64,000 nucleotides of DNA from contig NZ_BMPZ01000009.1 of the NCBI RefSeq assembly GCF_014647855.1, forward strand, positions 82,200 to 146,199. Reading direction: 5' to 3'. The notes beneath the pieces were generated by a model, which was not told the DNA's origin, searched no databases, and was given only the letters and a program-made list of their open reading frames with translations. The stretch comes from Shewanella gelidii. GTDB lineage: Bacteria > Pseudomonadota > Gammaproteobacteria > Enterobacterales > Shewanellaceae. The stretch's first letter is position 1. The number at the start of each line of letters is the position of its first letter. The position numbers and the translations under genes were made by a program. Positions 25,301 to 35,766 of this stretch are shown here, piece by piece.

Positions 25301-25390
25301 GTCACCGCTAAAACCACTAGTCGCGAGTGCATCTAAAAATGAAAGATAAACAGGTTCTAAAGTATGCTGATGAGATAATGTCGGTAACAT
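22355..25390 (-). CDS. ydiJ: YdiJ-type FAD/Fe-S D-2-hydroxyacid dehydrogenase
   Basis: This 1011-residue protein fuses an FAD-binding-4 domain (about 50-270, with ARGGGTGTNGQALTHG) and FAD-oxidase C domain (to about 545) to a GlpC-like Fe-S part. Cysteine clusters are CNGNGLC/MCPSF near 577 and CLACKACVGQCPVKVD near 666, with CCG near the C-terminus. Homologues of YdiJ oxidise D-2-hydroxyglutarate (and possibly D-lactate), passing electrons to the respiratory chain. It stands alone next to ppsA, as ydiJ is near ppsA in E. coli. The precise substrate is inferred. Confidence 0.9.
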   Translation of the reverse strand: MLPTLSHQHTLEPVYLSFLDALATSGFSGDIDKRYSARLSQATDNSIYQFLPQAVLYPKSTKDVQIMLQLAAKREFVKVTFCARGGGTGTNGQALTHGLIVDVSRFMTRVLEVNVEEGWVRVEAGVIKDQLNDALRPHGYFFSPDLSTSNRATIGGMINTDASGAGSLVYGKTSDHVLEMSSVLIDGSILESQVKTAESLKNTKVSSNPFAERIYQEVSKVCKDKRALIETRFPKLNRFLTGYDLKNVWSDDLKEFDLSRIISGSEGTLAFVTEAKLNITKLPSQRMMVNIKYDSFESALRHAPSLVAANATVVETVDSKVLNLAKSDIIWHSVSDQITEVPGHSIEGLNMVEFAGEIDEVKAKVASLEKVLSKQIKKQQAGVLGYQVTADKQSINRIYGMRKKAVGLLGAAKGQRKPIAFAEDTAVPPEKLADFIMEFRALLDSHELQYGMFGHVDAGVLHVRPALDMCDPNDEKLLKVVSDQVAALTRKYGGLMWGEHGKGVRGEYGPDVFGDELYGVLQDVKALFDPHNRLNPGKLVAPKTAGDLIYNVDSIKRGTFDREIPLKVREAFPDVMDCNGNGLCFNYSPYSPMCPSFKVTDDRVQSPKGRAGLVREWLRLLEAEGIDVNELAKAKPVSMLQRAQNSFKAKSEYDYSHEVMESMKGCLACKACVGQCPVKVDVPKFRAEFFNLYYKRYMRPAKDYLVGTIEDSVQVMAKIPRITNFASQNPVSQWVIKKALGYIDAPALSVPTLSQRLEGHSCCDYDLDALKRIPDADKHQYVLVVQDPFNTYYDSGLVYRTIQLIEKLGFKPVLLPFKPNGKAMHIKGFLDKFAKTAQSASDFLNQVFALGMPMIGIDPAMVLCYRDEYKHALGDKRGDFEVKLANEWLLEIFEQLPTREPLGVTYTWVSHCTESTAKPSTPKDWQTIFARLGAELNTVSLGCCGMAGTYGHETANIENSKALFDMSWKKGLENYSPDKVLVSGYSCRSQMKRFGGYRPKHPLEAILELVK

Positions 25391-25434
25391 GGATATTTTC
25401 TATTCCCTTTTAAATATGACGTCATTATAAACAC

Positions 25435-25457
25435 AAAAAAGCCGCTAAAAAGCGGCT
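25435..25457 (-). terminator. terminator of ppsA
   Basis: On the minus strand AGCCGCT/AGCGGCT with loop TTTT is followed by T6, 30 bp after the ppsA stop. Confidence 0.88.
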
Positions 25458-25488
25458 TCTATCTCAACATGACAATTTTGATGCTTAA

Positions 25489-27858
25489 TTATGCATGTTC
25501 TTTACCTAAATATAGCCATGTGTCAATGACTGTATCAGGGTTAAGTGAAACCGTGTCAATGCCTTGTTCAACTAACCAAGCAGCAAAATCTGGGTGATCT
25601 GAAGGTCCTTGACCACAAATACCAACATAAGCTCCCTTCTTCTTAGCCGCCTGAATGGCTAAAGAAAGAAGTGCTTTCACAGCTTCGTTTCGCTCATCGA
25701 ACAAATGGCTAATGATTCCTGAGTCACGATCTAAGCCTAATGTAAGCTGGGTCAAATCGTTAGAACCAATCGAGAAACCGTCAAAATGCTCAAGGAATTG
25801 GTCTGCAAGCAATGCATTTGATGGCAGCTCACACATCATGATCACGCGTAAACCATCTTTGCCTCGCTCTAGGCCTTGCTCTTTTAACAGCTCAATCACT
25901 TGCGCTGCTTCATCAAGAGTACGAACGAATGGGATCATAATCTCAACGTTCTTCAGACCCATCTCACCGCGAACACGCTTAATGGCTTCACATTCTAGCG
26001 CAAAACAATCACGGAAAGACTCTGAGATATAACGGCTAGCACCACGGAAGCCCAGCATTGGGTTTTCTTCTTCTGGCTCGTAGCGGTCACCACCAACTAG
26101 GTTCGCATATTCATTAGACTTAAAGTCAGACATACGAACAATCACTTTCTTCGGATAGAAAGCAGAACCAATAGTTGCGATACCTTCAACAAGACGAGCG
26201 ACATAATACTCAACCGGAGAATCATAGCCAGCAATCATCTCATTGATTTCTTCTTGAAGCTCTGCATCTTGTTGATTGAACTCAAGTAGAGCTTTCGGGT
26301 GAATACCAATCATACGGTTGATAATGAACTCAAGACGGGCTAGACCAACCCCTTCGTTCGGAAGGCGTGCAAAATCAAATGCACGATCTGGGTTACCAAC
26401 GTTCATGGTAATCTTCATTGGCAATTCAGGCATAGAATCGACGCGAGATGAAATCACTTCAAACTCTTGCTCGCCATCATAGATAAAACCTGTATCACCT
26501 TCAGCACATGAAACGGTTACAGTTTGTCCGGTTTTTACTAGGTCTGTTACATCACCACAACCAACAACCGCTGGGACACCTAGCTCACGAGCAATAATTG
26601 CAGCGTGACAAGTACGGCCACCACGATTCGTTACAATCGCGCTAGCGCGTTTCATGATTGGTTCCCAATCTGGGTCAGTCATATCTGTAACGAGTACATC
26701 ACCTGGTTGGATTTGATCCATATCATCAATTGATGCAAGAACCTTCGCAACACCTGTTCCAACCTTGTGACCAATCGCACGACCTTCACTTAAAATCTCA
26801 CCACGAGTTTTTAAGTTATAGCGTTCGATTAATTGAACATCTTCACGTGAACGAACAGTTTCTGGACGAGCCTGTACAATGTACAGCTTGCCATCATTAC
26901 CATCCTTCGCCCACTCAATATCCATTGGACGACCGTAGTGCTTTTCAATAATGACAGCTTGTTTTGCAAGCTCCATGACTTCGTCGTCATTGATAGAGAA
27001 TTCACGACGAGTCGCTGCATCAACATCTTCAATCTTAACTTGCTTACCATGGCTCTCATCATCAGAGTACACCATCTGGATAAGCTTACTACCAATGTTG
27101 CGACGAACAACCGATTGATTGCCTTCAGCTAACATTGGCTTGTGTACATAAAATTCGTCTGGGTTCACTGCACCCTGTACAACCATTTCACCAAGACCAA
27201 ATGATGAAGTAATAAATACAACGTCGTTATTGCCTGATTCAGTATCCATGGTGAACATGACACCAGAAGAAGCTTTATCAGAGCGAACCATACGCTGGAT
27301 ACCGGCAGATAGAGCCACACCACGGTGGTCATAACCTTGGTGAACACGGTATGAAATTGCACGGTCATTAAACAGTGAAGCATATACATGCTTAATTGCG
27401 ACCAAGACAGACTCGAACCCCTTAACGTTTAGGAAAGTCTCTTGCTGACCCGCGAAAGAAGCATCAGGCATATCTTCTGCAGTCGCTGATGAACGAACAG
27501 CGAATGAAGCGTCTTGGGTTTCAGAGGCTAGCTTTTCGTATGACTCACGAATGGCTTGCTCAAGTTCCGGCTGAAATGGAGTATCAATTACCCATTGTCT
27601 AATTTGAGCACCTACTTTTGCCAGTGCATTCACATCATCAACATCCAAGGTGTCTAAGATGTCATAAATCTTCTGGTTCACTCCACTTTGTTCTAGAAAC
27701 TCATTGAACGCATGAGAGGTCGTTGCGAAGCCGCCAGGTACTTGAACACCTGCATTAGCAAGATTACTAATCATCTCACCAAGCGAGGCATTTTTACCGC
27801 CAACTAGGTTTACATCGCCCATGCCTAATTCTTGATACCAGAGTACGTATGATTGCAC
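25489..27858 (-). CDS. ppsA: phosphoenolpyruvate synthase
   Basis: PpsA makes PEP from pyruvate and ATP for gluconeogenesis. The 789-residue protein has the N-terminal ATP-grasp domain ([21 protein letters not shown]), a phosphohistidine domain with catalytic His in [16 protein letters not shown] near residue 417, and a C-terminal PEP/pyruvate TIM barrel ending [12 protein letters not shown] near 750 with the active-site Cys. It starts with ATG and is divergent from ppsR, its own regulator, across a 126-bp promoter region. The pairing with ppsR and aroH is the E. coli order. Confidence 0.97.
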   Translation of the reverse strand: MQSYVLWYQELGMGDVNLVGGKNASLGEMISNLANAGVQVPGGFATTSHAFNEFLEQSGVNQKIYDILDTLDVDDVNALAKVGAQIRQWVIDTPFQPELEQAIRESYEKLASETQDASFAVRSSATAEDMPDASFAGQQETFLNVKGFESVLVAIKHVYASLFNDRAISYRVHQGYDHRGVALSAGIQRMVRSDKASSGVMFTMDTESGNNDVVFITSSFGLGEMVVQGAVNPDEFYVHKPMLAEGNQSVVRRNIGSKLIQMVYSDDESHGKQVKIEDVDAATRREFSINDDEVMELAKQAVIIEKHYGRPMDIEWAKDGNDGKLYIVQARPETVRSREDVQLIERYNLKTRGEILSEGRAIGHKVGTGVAKVLASIDDMDQIQPGDVLVTDMTDPDWEPIMKRASAIVTNRGGRTCHAAIIARELGVPAVVGCGDVTDLVKTGQTVTVSCAEGDTGFIYDGEQEFEVISSRVDSMPELPMKITMNVGNPDRAFDFARLPNEGVGLARLEFIINRMIGIHPKALLEFNQQDAELQEEINEMIAGYDSPVEYYVARLVEGIATIGSAFYPKKVIVRMSDFKSNEYANLVGGDRYEPEEENPMLGFRGASRYISESFRDCFALECEAIKRVRGEMGLKNVEIMIPFVRTLDEAAQVIELLKEQGLERGKDGLRVIMMCELPSNALLADQFLEHFDGFSIGSNDLTQLTLGLDRDSGIISHLFDERNEAVKALLSLAIQAAKKKGAYVGICGQGPSDHPDFAAWLVEQGIDTVSLNPDTVIDTWLYLGKEHA

Positions 27859-27984
27859 AGTTCTATCTCCGAAGGTTTTTTATTCATTAGCCCCTTCACA
27901 CGAGGGCAACGGCATTTTACACTTCATGGCAGTACGCGTAAATCTATAATTTTGTTTGTAATTTTATTACCACATGAGGTCTTT

Positions 27985-28797
27985 ATGACACAGAAAGTAT
28001 TCTACATCTCTGATGGAACAGCCATTACCGCAGAAGTATTTGGCCATGCAGTACTATCGCAATTTCCAGTAGAATTTGAAGCACTTACGATTCCATTTGT
28101 TGAAACCACAGCGAAAGCAAAATCAGTAATCAAGCAGATCAATGATAGTTTTATTACGACAGGAATACGTCCAATTGTGTTTCACTCCATCATAAAACCA
28201 GAGATACGTGAAATTATTTACAGTTCCGAAGGTGTCGATTATGACTTTTTGAATACCTTTGTTTCGCCACTCGAACAACAACTGGGTATAAAAGCATCAC
28301 CCGTAATACATCGAACCCACGGTAAAGCAAATCATACCTATGAAGCACGTATCGATGCGATTAATTATGCAATGGATAATGATGACGGCCAAACCATGAA
28401 GCACATGGATAAAGCAGACATCATTTTGCTCGGCGTTTCGCGTTGCGGTAAAACGCCATCAAGTCTTTATCTTTCAATGCAATTTGGCATCAAAGCAGCC
28501 AACTATCCATTCACGGAAGATGATATGGATAACCTCAAATTACCAGAAGTTTTAAAACGCAATAAAAGTAAGCTTTTTGGCCTTACCATTGATCCGAATC
28601 GGCTTCATGAAATACGTCAAAGCAGACTTGAAAATAGCCGCTATAGTTCCCTCAGACAATGTCGTTTAGAAGTTAAAGAAGTTGAAATGCTCTACAAAAA
28701 AGAGCGCATTCCTTTTGTGAATACCACCAACCATTCAGTTGAAGAAATTTCAACAAAAATTCTCGATATGACAGGTCTAGAGCGTCATATGTTCTAA
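27985..28797 (+). CDS. ppsR: PEP synthase regulatory kinase/pyrophosphorylase PpsR
   Basis: PpsR (DUF299) inactivates and reactivates PpsA by ADP-dependent phosphorylation and phosphate-dependent dephosphorylation. The 270-residue protein has a P-loop [11 protein letters not shown] near residue 150 and the conserved start [17 protein letters not shown]. The frame runs 44 codons further upstream into the ppsA start region, but ATG 27985 is preferred: GAGG lies seven bases before it and the family begins here. It is divergent from ppsA and upstream of aroH. Confidence 0.95.
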   Translation: MTQKVFYISDGTAITAEVFGHAVLSQFPVEFEALTIPFVETTAKAKSVIKQINDSFITTGIRPIVFHSIIKPEIREIIYSSEGVDYDFLNTFVSPLEQQLGIKASPVIHRTHGKANHTYEARIDAINYAMDNDDGQTMKHMDKADIILLGVSRCGKTPSSLYLSMQFGIKAANYPFTEDDMDNLKLPEVLKRNKSKLFGLTIDPNRLHEIRQSRLENSRYSSLRQCRLEVKEVEMLYKKERIPFVNTTNHSVEEISTKILDMTGLERHMF

Positions 28798-28983
28798 CTT
28801 GTAATAAAGTGACAGCAAAATGTTACAATTCACGAGCAAGTCAGACAATTTTTATAACAAATCAAAAATAAATTGCACCGTTGCCTATAAAAGATACATA
28901 TAGGCACTGTGCAAGACTCTGGGATTGGTTATAATCCGTGCCAATTATGGACGAACGCTCCACACGAATGCTCGGTAACATGA

Positions 28984-30051
28984 ATGACCATTAAAACAGA
29001 CGAATTACGCACTTCTTTATTATGTAAAGTCATCTCTCCTGCACAACTTGCATCTGAGTATCCTCTAACCCAAGACGCAGCAGACTACCTCGTACAGCAA
29101 CGCCGCGAAGTTGAAGCAATCTTATCAGGCGAAGATCAGCGTTTGCTGGTTATTATTGGCCCTTGCTCAATCCACGACACTGACGCAGCACTAGAATATG
29201 CGCAGCGCCTTGCCAAGCTCCATCAAGAGCTGAAAGATGACCTGTGTATACTTATGCGAGTTTATTTTGAAAAGCCACGAACGATTGTAGGCTGGAAAGG
29301 TTTAATCTCAGATCCAGATCTAGATGGCAGCTTTAGCCCAAATAAAGGTTTACGTAAAGCGCGTCATCTATTACAACAAATCACGGAGCTAAAACTGCCT
29401 ATCGCGACTGAGTTTCTTGATATGGTGAACGGCCAATACATCGCTGATTTGATTACTTGGGGTGCAATTGGCGCTCGCACAACGGAAAGCCAGGTCCACC
29501 GTGAAATGGCTTCCGCACTTTCTTGCCCTGTCGGCTTTAAAAATGGTACCGACGGGAATATCAAAATTGCTGTAGATGCCGTACGAGCAGCCAAAGTTCC
29601 GCACATTTTCTATTCGCCAGATAAAGATGGTGCGATGGCAGTTTACCGCACACATGGTAATCCATTTGGCCATATCATTTTACGAGGCGGTAACCAACCC
29701 AACTACTCTGCGGATGATATTGAGTCAACTCGTCAGAAGCTTGAAGATGCAGGTATTTCTGAGCGTATGGTTGTTGATTTTAGTCATGGCAATAGCCAGA
29801 AAAAACATAAGAATCAGCTCAACGTCGCTGATGATATTATGGGACAACTCGAAAAAGGGTCTACGGCAATTGCAGGCATTATGGCTGAAAGCTTCATTGA
29901 AGAGGGTAACCAGAAAGTAGAACCAAACCAGCCACTGACGTTTGGGCAGAGCATCACAGATAGCTGCTTACATTGGCAAGACTCAGAAACCCTGCTTCGC
30001 AAGCTCGCCTGCGCATCTAGAGCACGCATGACACAGCTTGCTAAAGGTTAA
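28984..30051 (+). CDS. aroH: 3-deoxy-7-phosphoheptulonate synthase (AroH-like)
   Basis: This enzyme condenses PEP with erythrose 4-phosphate, the first step of aromatic biosynthesis. The 355-residue class I DAHP synthase has IIGPCSIHD, MRVYFEKPRTIVGWKGLISDP, TEFLD, IGARTTESQ, GFKNGTDG and DFSHGN. Sequence (TDELRT N-terminus) and the ppsA-ppsR-aroH position match AroH, the tryptophan-sensitive isozyme, but feedback specificity cannot be read from sequence with certainty. A TATAAT -10 is at about 28930. I saw no convincing TrpR operator. A terminator follows. Confidence 0.93.
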   Translation: MTIKTDELRTSLLCKVISPAQLASEYPLTQDAADYLVQQRREVEAILSGEDQRLLVIIGPCSIHDTDAALEYAQRLAKLHQELKDDLCILMRVYFEKPRTIVGWKGLISDPDLDGSFSPNKGLRKARHLLQQITELKLPIATEFLDMVNGQYIADLITWGAIGARTTESQVHREMASALSCPVGFKNGTDGNIKIAVDAVRAAKVPHIFYSPDKDGAMAVYRTHGNPFGHIILRGGNQPNYSADDIESTRQKLEDAGISERMVVDFSHGNSQKKHKNQLNVADDIMGQLEKGSTAIAGIMAESFIEEGNQKVEPNQPLTFGQSITDSCLHWQDSETLLRKLACASRARMTQLAKG

Positions 30052-30069
30052 CTCCATCTTTATATCAAC

Positions 30070-30094
30070 AAAGGCCCATCAAGGGCCTTTTTTA
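30070..30094 (+). terminator. terminator of aroH
   Basis: The stem AAAGGCCC/GGGCCTTT with loop ATCAA is followed by T6, about 19 bases after the stop. Confidence 0.9.
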
Positions 30095-30613
30095 TTGCCT
30101 TTCAAGTAGCACAAATCATGACCCTGCTAACTATGATCATTAATGAAAAGCATCGCTAAAGTGGATTTTCAAAAACGATCCTTCTCCCTACTAAAGCGTG
30201 AATATATTCACTGTGAACTTTGACCGTTTCTAGCACTGAAGCGGCAACTGAAGCAATTCTATTCGGTAAGCACACAACAACCAAAATAATGACGAGTACC
30301 AGCAGTGTGAGAAATGCCTTTCATACACACTCTTTTTTGATGTAGACACAGCGCATACATATATTTAGGCAAGAAAAGCGCATGACTAATCACAATAACA
30401 GACTCATTCTTACGTATGACAACAGACCCACCGACTCAATAAATTAGGGAATGTTTATGTGAAGCACAAACTTACCTCTTATTAGACTTTGGTCTAACAC
30501 AAGGAAACATATAATAAAATTGTATAGCAAAATGAATAAAGAATAGGATCAATCCCACATTTTCTGTTACATTGAGATACCTTCAAGTGCCACCTAAATA
30601 AACAAAAGAAGCC
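30095..30613. other. intergenic region aroH/response regulator
   Basis: Apart from the candidate small membrane frame at 30156-30324 this stretch shows no gene. 30340-30613 is AT-rich and holds the promoter region of the response-regulator gene. A partial palindrome TTAGACTTTGGTCTAA occurs at about 30482-30497. Confidence 0.5.
30156..30324 (-). pseudogene. possible small membrane protein, apparent +1 frame break
   Basis: On the minus strand the ATG at 30324 (preceded by AAAGAG) is followed after one extra base by about 52 open codons ending at TAG 30156. These encode a strongly hydrophobic stretch FLTLLVLVIILVVVCLP and then an amphipathic tail. If one base in ATGAAAGGCATT is removed, a continuous 55-residue one-helix membrane protein results. 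It may be a frameshifted small gene, an assembly error, or chance. I do not recognise a family. The evidence is hydropathy and length only. Confidence 0.35.
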
Positions 30614-31279
30614 ATGAAGCTAGAAAATCTAAATATTATAATTGCCGATGATCATCCTTTGTTTCGTAACGCCTTGCGACAAGCCCTCACGAATGCTTTG
30701 TCGAGCACACACTGGTTTGAAGCAGACAGTGCGGACGCACTGCAGCAGTTACTAGAAGACAGTAGTAAGAGTTACGATCTGGTTCTGTTGGATTTACAGA
30801 TGCCGGGAAGCCATGGCTATTCAACATTAATTCATTTACGCTCGCATTTTCCTGAGCTTCCTGTGGTCGTGATTTCTGCACACGAAGATGTCAACACCAT
30901 TTCTCGCGCAGTCCACTATGGCAGTGCCGGCTTTATTCCTAAATCCGCCTCAATGGAAGTGCTCGCCGAAGCCTTAACCAGTGTGTTATATGGTGATATT
31001 TGGCTGCCAGAAGGCATTGAACTGATCGAAGTCAATGAAGAAAACGGTACCGATCAAATGGCGAGTAAGCTCTCGGAACTGACTCCACAACAATACAAAG
31101 TACTACAGTTATTCGCTGAAGGTTTATTAAACAAACAGATTGCCTACGATCTCAATGTCTCTGAAGCAACAATTAAAGCGCATGCTACCGCTATATTTAG
31201 AAAACTTGGGGTGCGTAACCGAACACAAGCAGTGATTTCTTTGCAACAACTAGAAATGGAAAAAGTAGAGCTTAATTGA
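30614..31279 (+). CDS. orphan NarL/LuxR-type response regulator
   Basis: This is a two-component response regulator of 221 residues. The receiver domain (1-125) has acidic residues D12-D13, phospho-acceptor D60 (LLDLQMPG), S88 in the switch position and K110 in IPKSAS. The LuxR-type HTH spans about 155-215 (LTPQQYKVLQLFAEGLLNKQIAYDLNVSEATIKAHATAIFRKLG). No histidine kinase is adjacent, so the partner is unknown. Similar regulators govern metabolism such as acetate or propionate genes in Shewanella and Vibrio, but the target is not evident here. Confidence 0.92.
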   Translation: MKLENLNIIIADDHPLFRNALRQALTNALSSTHWFEADSADALQQLLEDSSKSYDLVLLDLQMPGSHGYSTLIHLRSHFPELPVVVISAHEDVNTISRAVHYGSAGFIPKSASMEVLAEALTSVLYGDIWLPEGIELIEVNEENGTDQMASKLSELTPQQYKVLQLFAEGLLNKQIAYDLNVSEATIKAHATAIFRKLGVRNRTQAVISLQQLEMEKVELN

Positions 31280-31307
31280 TTTGAATGTCCATTAAGATAG
31301 AGAAATA

Positions 31308-31337
31308 AAAAGCCATCATCAATGATGGCTTTTTTTG
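31308..31337. terminator. bidirectional terminator
   Basis: The stem AAAAAGCCATCAT/ATGATGGCTTTTT is flanked by A and T runs. It lies between the response regulator and convergent fghA. Confidence 0.9.
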
Positions 31338-31366
31338 TTCGGACAGTCAGTCGCTATCGGGTATTC

Positions 31367-32218
31367 TCACTTCGACGCTGATTCGCGCAAGTACTTGGCA
31401 TGAAAGCGCAGATGCTCTTCAATAAACGTCGCAATGAAATAGTAGCTATGATCATAGCCAGCTTGCATCCTTATCTGTGCTGGATAATTTTTCGCTTCCA
31501 CAACCTCAAGTAAATTAGACGTTAACAATTGCTCTTCGAGGAAATTATCGGCCTGTCCTTGATCGACTAACATCGGCACAGAGGTTGTTACGTTATGCAT
31601 CAATTCGCAAGCATCATAAACCAACCATGCCGCACGATTATCACCTAAGTACGCAGTCAATGCTTTGCTCCCCCAAGGGCAATTAGTAGGGTTTACAATA
31701 GGACTAAACGCACTCACTGAACGATATTGCATCGGATTTTTGAGTGCACATATCAGCGCACCGTGTCCCCCCATGGAATGACCAGAGATAGACTTGACAT
31801 CTGACACATTGAACTGACACTCAATCAGATGAGGAAGCTCTTTGCTGACGTAGTCATACATCTGATAGTGTTGTGCCCAAGGTGCTTCAGTTGCATTGAC
31901 ATAAAAGCCGGCCCCAAGTCCTAGATCATAGTTGCCATCAGGATCATCTGCGACCTCTTCTCCCCGTGGACTGGTATCGGGAGCAACAATGGCAATACCC
32001 AGTTCAGCAGCAACTCGCTGCGCCCCCGCTTTTTGCATAAAGTTTTCATCAGTACAGGTCAAACCCGATAACCAATACAAAACAGGAACCGGTCGATGCT
32101 CGGCTTGTGGCGGCAAATAAATTGCAAAACGCATGTTACATGCAAGGCTTGTAGATTCATGGCTGTACTGCGCATGCCACCCGTTAAATACCTTATTTTT
32201 ACTTATCTGCTGCAACAT
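31367..32218 (-). CDS. fghA: S-formylglutathione hydrolase
   Basis: FghA hydrolyses S-formylglutathione to formate and glutathione, the second step of formaldehyde detoxification. The 283-residue alpha/beta-hydrolase of the esterase D family has nucleophile S148 in GHSMGGHGA, an Asp in DQGQADNF and the His in [11 protein letters not shown] 32218 was chosen because AGGAG is seven bases before it and the length then fits the family; the frame extends 21 codons further into adhC. It lies 10 bp after adhC, so the two form an operon. Confidence 0.95.
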   Translation of the reverse strand: MLQQISKNKVFNGWHAQYSHESTSLACNMRFAIYLPPQAEHRPVPVLYWLSGLTCTDENFMQKAGAQRVAAELGIAIVAPDTSPRGEEVADDPDGNYDLGLGAGFYVNATEAPWAQHYQMYDYVSKELPHLIECQFNVSDVKSISGHSMGGHGALICALKNPMQYRSVSAFSPIVNPTNCPWGSKALTAYLGDNRAAWLVYDACELMHNVTTSVPMLVDQGQADNFLEEQLLTSNLLEVVEAKNYPAQIRMQAGYDHSYYFIATFIEEHLRFHAKYLRESASK

Positions 32219-32228
32219 GAATTGCTCC

Positions 32229-33392
<1,164 letters not shown>

Positions 33393-33486
33393 TTATTTTC
33401 ACAATTTTAATATAGAGCTATTTTATTTATTTCTACACGAATGATAATCTAGCTAAATTGAAATTAATTTTTACGAGACAGTAACA

Positions 33487-34368
33487 ATGTATTTGTGGCA
33501 AGGTGTGTATGAATTTGTTCATGTGGCGCAGCAGCAAAGCTTCACAGTCGCAGCGCAAAAGTTAGACATCTCAACAGCACAAGTTAGCCGCCAAATTAAT
33601 GCTTTAGAGCGGCGGCTCGGTACCAAACTTCTGTACAGAACAACACGTAAAGTTTCACTCACAAATGAAGGACAAATATACTTACAGCACTGCCAGCAAA
33701 TCATTACCAGTTTAGAAGAAGCTGAACGCGCTCTTGGTAATCTTCAAGATACGCCACAGGGTACAATAAAACTCACAGCCCCAGTGGCTTATGGTGAGCA
33801 ATTTATCCTTCCCAAAGTTCATGACTTCTTAGAATGTTACCCTGACGTAAATGTACAAACGATCTTAACCAATAAGCAGCTCGATATTGTTGAAGGCGGT
33901 TTTGACCTAGCCATTCGAATTGGGCAACTTGCTGACTCGACGCATATCGCAAAGGCTATTAGTACAAGAACAAACTATACCTGCGCATCTGCAGCGTATA
34001 TTCATCAGTTTGGGATACCTGAGACAATACATGAATTAAGCGCCCATGATTGCCTTGCAGGTACACATCCACAATGGCACTTTAAAAACGAGCATGGCAA
34101 AAAACTAAGCTATACCATAAAAAGTAAGCATAGCTGTAATTCGGGAAGAGTATTGAGGGATGCAGCATTAAAGGGGTTGGGCGTGGTACAGCTACCAGAC
34201 TATTACGTTGGAGATGATATTGCTAACGGTCAACTGGTTGAGGTTTTGGCTCCTTTTCGAGCCACACCAGAAAACATTTGGGCAGTTTATCCGCATACAC
34301 GCCACCTTTCCGCCAAAGTGCGCCGACTGGTCGAGCATTTGCAGCACAACCTAAATGGCGCGACATAA
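33487..34368 (+). CDS. LysR-type transcriptional regulator of adhC-fghA (likely)
   Basis: This 293-residue LysR regulator has an N-terminal wHTH (residues 5-62, FVHVAQQQSFTVAAQKLDISTAQVSRQINALERRLGTKLLYRTTRKVSLT) and a C-terminal periplasmic-binding-like effector domain (about 90-290). It is transcribed divergently from adhC with a 118-bp shared intergenic region, the usual arrangement of a LysR gene and its target. The inducer (perhaps glutathione adducts) is an inference from position only. Confidence 0.93.
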   Translation: MYLWQGVYEFVHVAQQQSFTVAAQKLDISTAQVSRQINALERRLGTKLLYRTTRKVSLTNEGQIYLQHCQQIITSLEEAERALGNLQDTPQGTIKLTAPVAYGEQFILPKVHDFLECYPDVNVQTILTNKQLDIVEGGFDLAIRIGQLADSTHIAKAISTRTNYTCASAAYIHQFGIPETIHELSAHDCLAGTHPQWHFKNEHGKKLSYTIKSKHSCNSGRVLRDAALKGLGVVQLPDYYVGDDIANGQLVEVLAPFRATPENIWAVYPHTRHLSAKVRRLVEHLQHNLNGAT

Positions 34369-34399
34369 CGCAAAGCCCTCAAGTGTGCTTGAGTTTAAC

Positions 34400-35365
34400 T
34401 TAGCGGCTCTTGGGCTTGCGCACTCGTTTTGGGTAAATAGAAGGTTCGCCTTCAGGACGTGTTCTTAGGATTTTCAAAAACCACATATACTGCTCTGGAA
34501 ATGCTTGAATGACTTGTTCAACAACTTCATTAAGCGCCAGAGCTTCTGCTTGTTTTGACGCCATATGAGTCGTATCCATCGGCTCTAGAACAGTCACTTG
34601 AAACTGATGGCGTTGTTCACAATAACCCACCTGTACTGGCAGTATTTCGGCGTTGCCAGCACTTGCTAAGCGACCAACCACGGGCAATGTTGCTTTCTGT
34701 GTTGCAAAGAAGTCGACAAAGACACTATTCTCGCGACCTAGATCTTCATCGGGCAGATAAAAAAAACTGCGATCTTGACGTAGCTCTTTGACCAATGCTC
34801 GAATGCCAGCCTCTCGTTTATACACTTTTGCACCAAAGAGATTACGGGTTCTCACACCAAACCAGTTAAACAAGCCATTACGATGTGCTTTCGCCATTGC
34901 AACCATAGGAAGCTCTAGATTCAAACGTAAGCCAACGTATTCTATTGGCCAAACATGGGGCAGGATAAAGATGATTGGCTTACCCTTGGCTCGTGCAGCG
35001 TTGATATGGGCTTCCCCATGCAGCTTGACCCGCTTCTTGATCAACGCTTCAGTGCCAAAGATCAATTCACCTTGTGCAAGCAGAGTCATCAAAAATGACT
35101 GTACATTTTTATATAATAATTCTTCGATCTGCTGTTCAGAATATTGAGGGAAACAACATTTTAAGTTGACTCGGGCTACTGAAATTTGTCGCTTTGCCAA
35201 CAACATGACGATTTTAGCCAATCGTTTCACCATTGGATCACGGATAAAAGCAGGCAATAAACCTAGAACAAACAGAAATAAAATTTGCAGCCAAGTCCCA
35301 ATGTACTTCGGATGCAAAAGATCAAAAGTAAATCGATTTTCAAAATAGTTTTTAGACGTTGCCAA
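34400..35365 (-). CDS. lpxM: lipid A late acyltransferase LpxM-like
   Basis: This inner-membrane acyltransferase adds a secondary acyl chain to lipid A. The 321-residue protein of the HtrB/MsbB family has an N-terminal hydrophobic segment (residues 24-42) and the H-x4-D/E motif as H137-VWPI-E142. The FVDFFATQKATLPVVGRLA and PEQYMWFLKILRTRPEGE blocks resemble LpxM (MsbB) more than LpxL. It is a single gene between the LysR gene and ihfA. The acyl-ACP preference cannot be told. Confidence 0.9.
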   Translation of the reverse strand: MATSKNYFENRFTFDLLHPKYIGTWLQILFLFVLGLLPAFIRDPMVKRLAKIVMLLAKRQISVARVNLKCCFPQYSEQQIEELLYKNVQSFLMTLLAQGELIFGTEALIKKRVKLHGEAHINAARAKGKPIIFILPHVWPIEYVGLRLNLELPMVAMAKAHRNGLFNWFGVRTRNLFGAKVYKREAGIRALVKELRQDRSFFYLPDEDLGRENSVFVDFFATQKATLPVVGRLASAGNAEILPVQVGYCEQRHQFQVTVLEPMDTTHMASKQAEALALNEVVEQVIQAFPEQYMWFLKILRTRPEGEPSIYPKRVRKPKSR

Positions 35366-35420
35366 GGGGAAACCTCTGTTCTTGACAGAAAATGGTAGGG
35401 TTCAAGCTCTAATAGAGAGG

Positions 35421-35449
35421 AAAAGCCACTCATAAATGAGTGGCTTTCA
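35421..35449 (-). terminator. terminator after ihfA
   Basis: On the minus strand the stem AAAGCCACTCA/TGAGTGGCTTT with loop TTTA lies about 20 bp beyond the ihfA stop. The T-tract is short (CTTTTCC), so efficiency is uncertain. Confidence 0.75.
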
Positions 35450-35466
35450 AAGATACATTCCCGCGG

Positions 35467-35763
35467 TTATTTATCCGCGTTCGCCGTTTCTACACGACTC
35501 TTCAACTTTTGTCCGGGACGGAATGTCACCACACGACGAGCTGAAATAGGAATGTCCTCGCCTGTTTTTGGGTTCCTTCCCGGTCTTTGATTCTTATCCC
35601 TGAGGTCAAAATTGCCAAAGCCAGATAATTTGACCTGCTCACCACTTTCGAGTGCTGTACGAATTTCTTCGAAAAACGACTCTACCATCTCTTTCGCTAC
35701 GCGCTTGTTAATGCCAAGCGTTTCAAAAAGATGCTCTGCCATTTCGGCTTTGGTAAGTGCCAT
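35467..35763 (-). CDS. ihfA: integration host factor subunit alpha
   Basis: This 98-residue HU/IHF-family DNA-bending subunit forms a heterodimer with IHF-beta. It has [12 protein letters not shown] N-terminal helices, [25 protein letters not shown] (DNA-inserting arm with the conserved Pro) and [13 protein letters not shown]. The start overlaps within four bases of the pheT stop, so it is the last gene of pheS-pheT-ihfA, as in E. coli. Confidence 0.97.
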   Translation of the reverse strand: MALTKAEMAEHLFETLGINKRVAKEMVESFFEEIRTALESGEQVKLSGFGNFDLRDKNQRPGRNPKTGEDIPISARRVVTFRPGQKLKSRVETANADK

Positions 35764-35766
35764 ACT

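Noticed and set aside
27853..27985. Longer N-terminus of ppsR
   Set aside because: It would overlap the ppsA start region and lacks a ribosome-binding site; the family begins at [11 protein letters not shown].
28860..28983. TrpR operator upstream of aroH
   Set aside because: I looked for the inverted repeat GTACTAG...CTAGTAC and found no good match.
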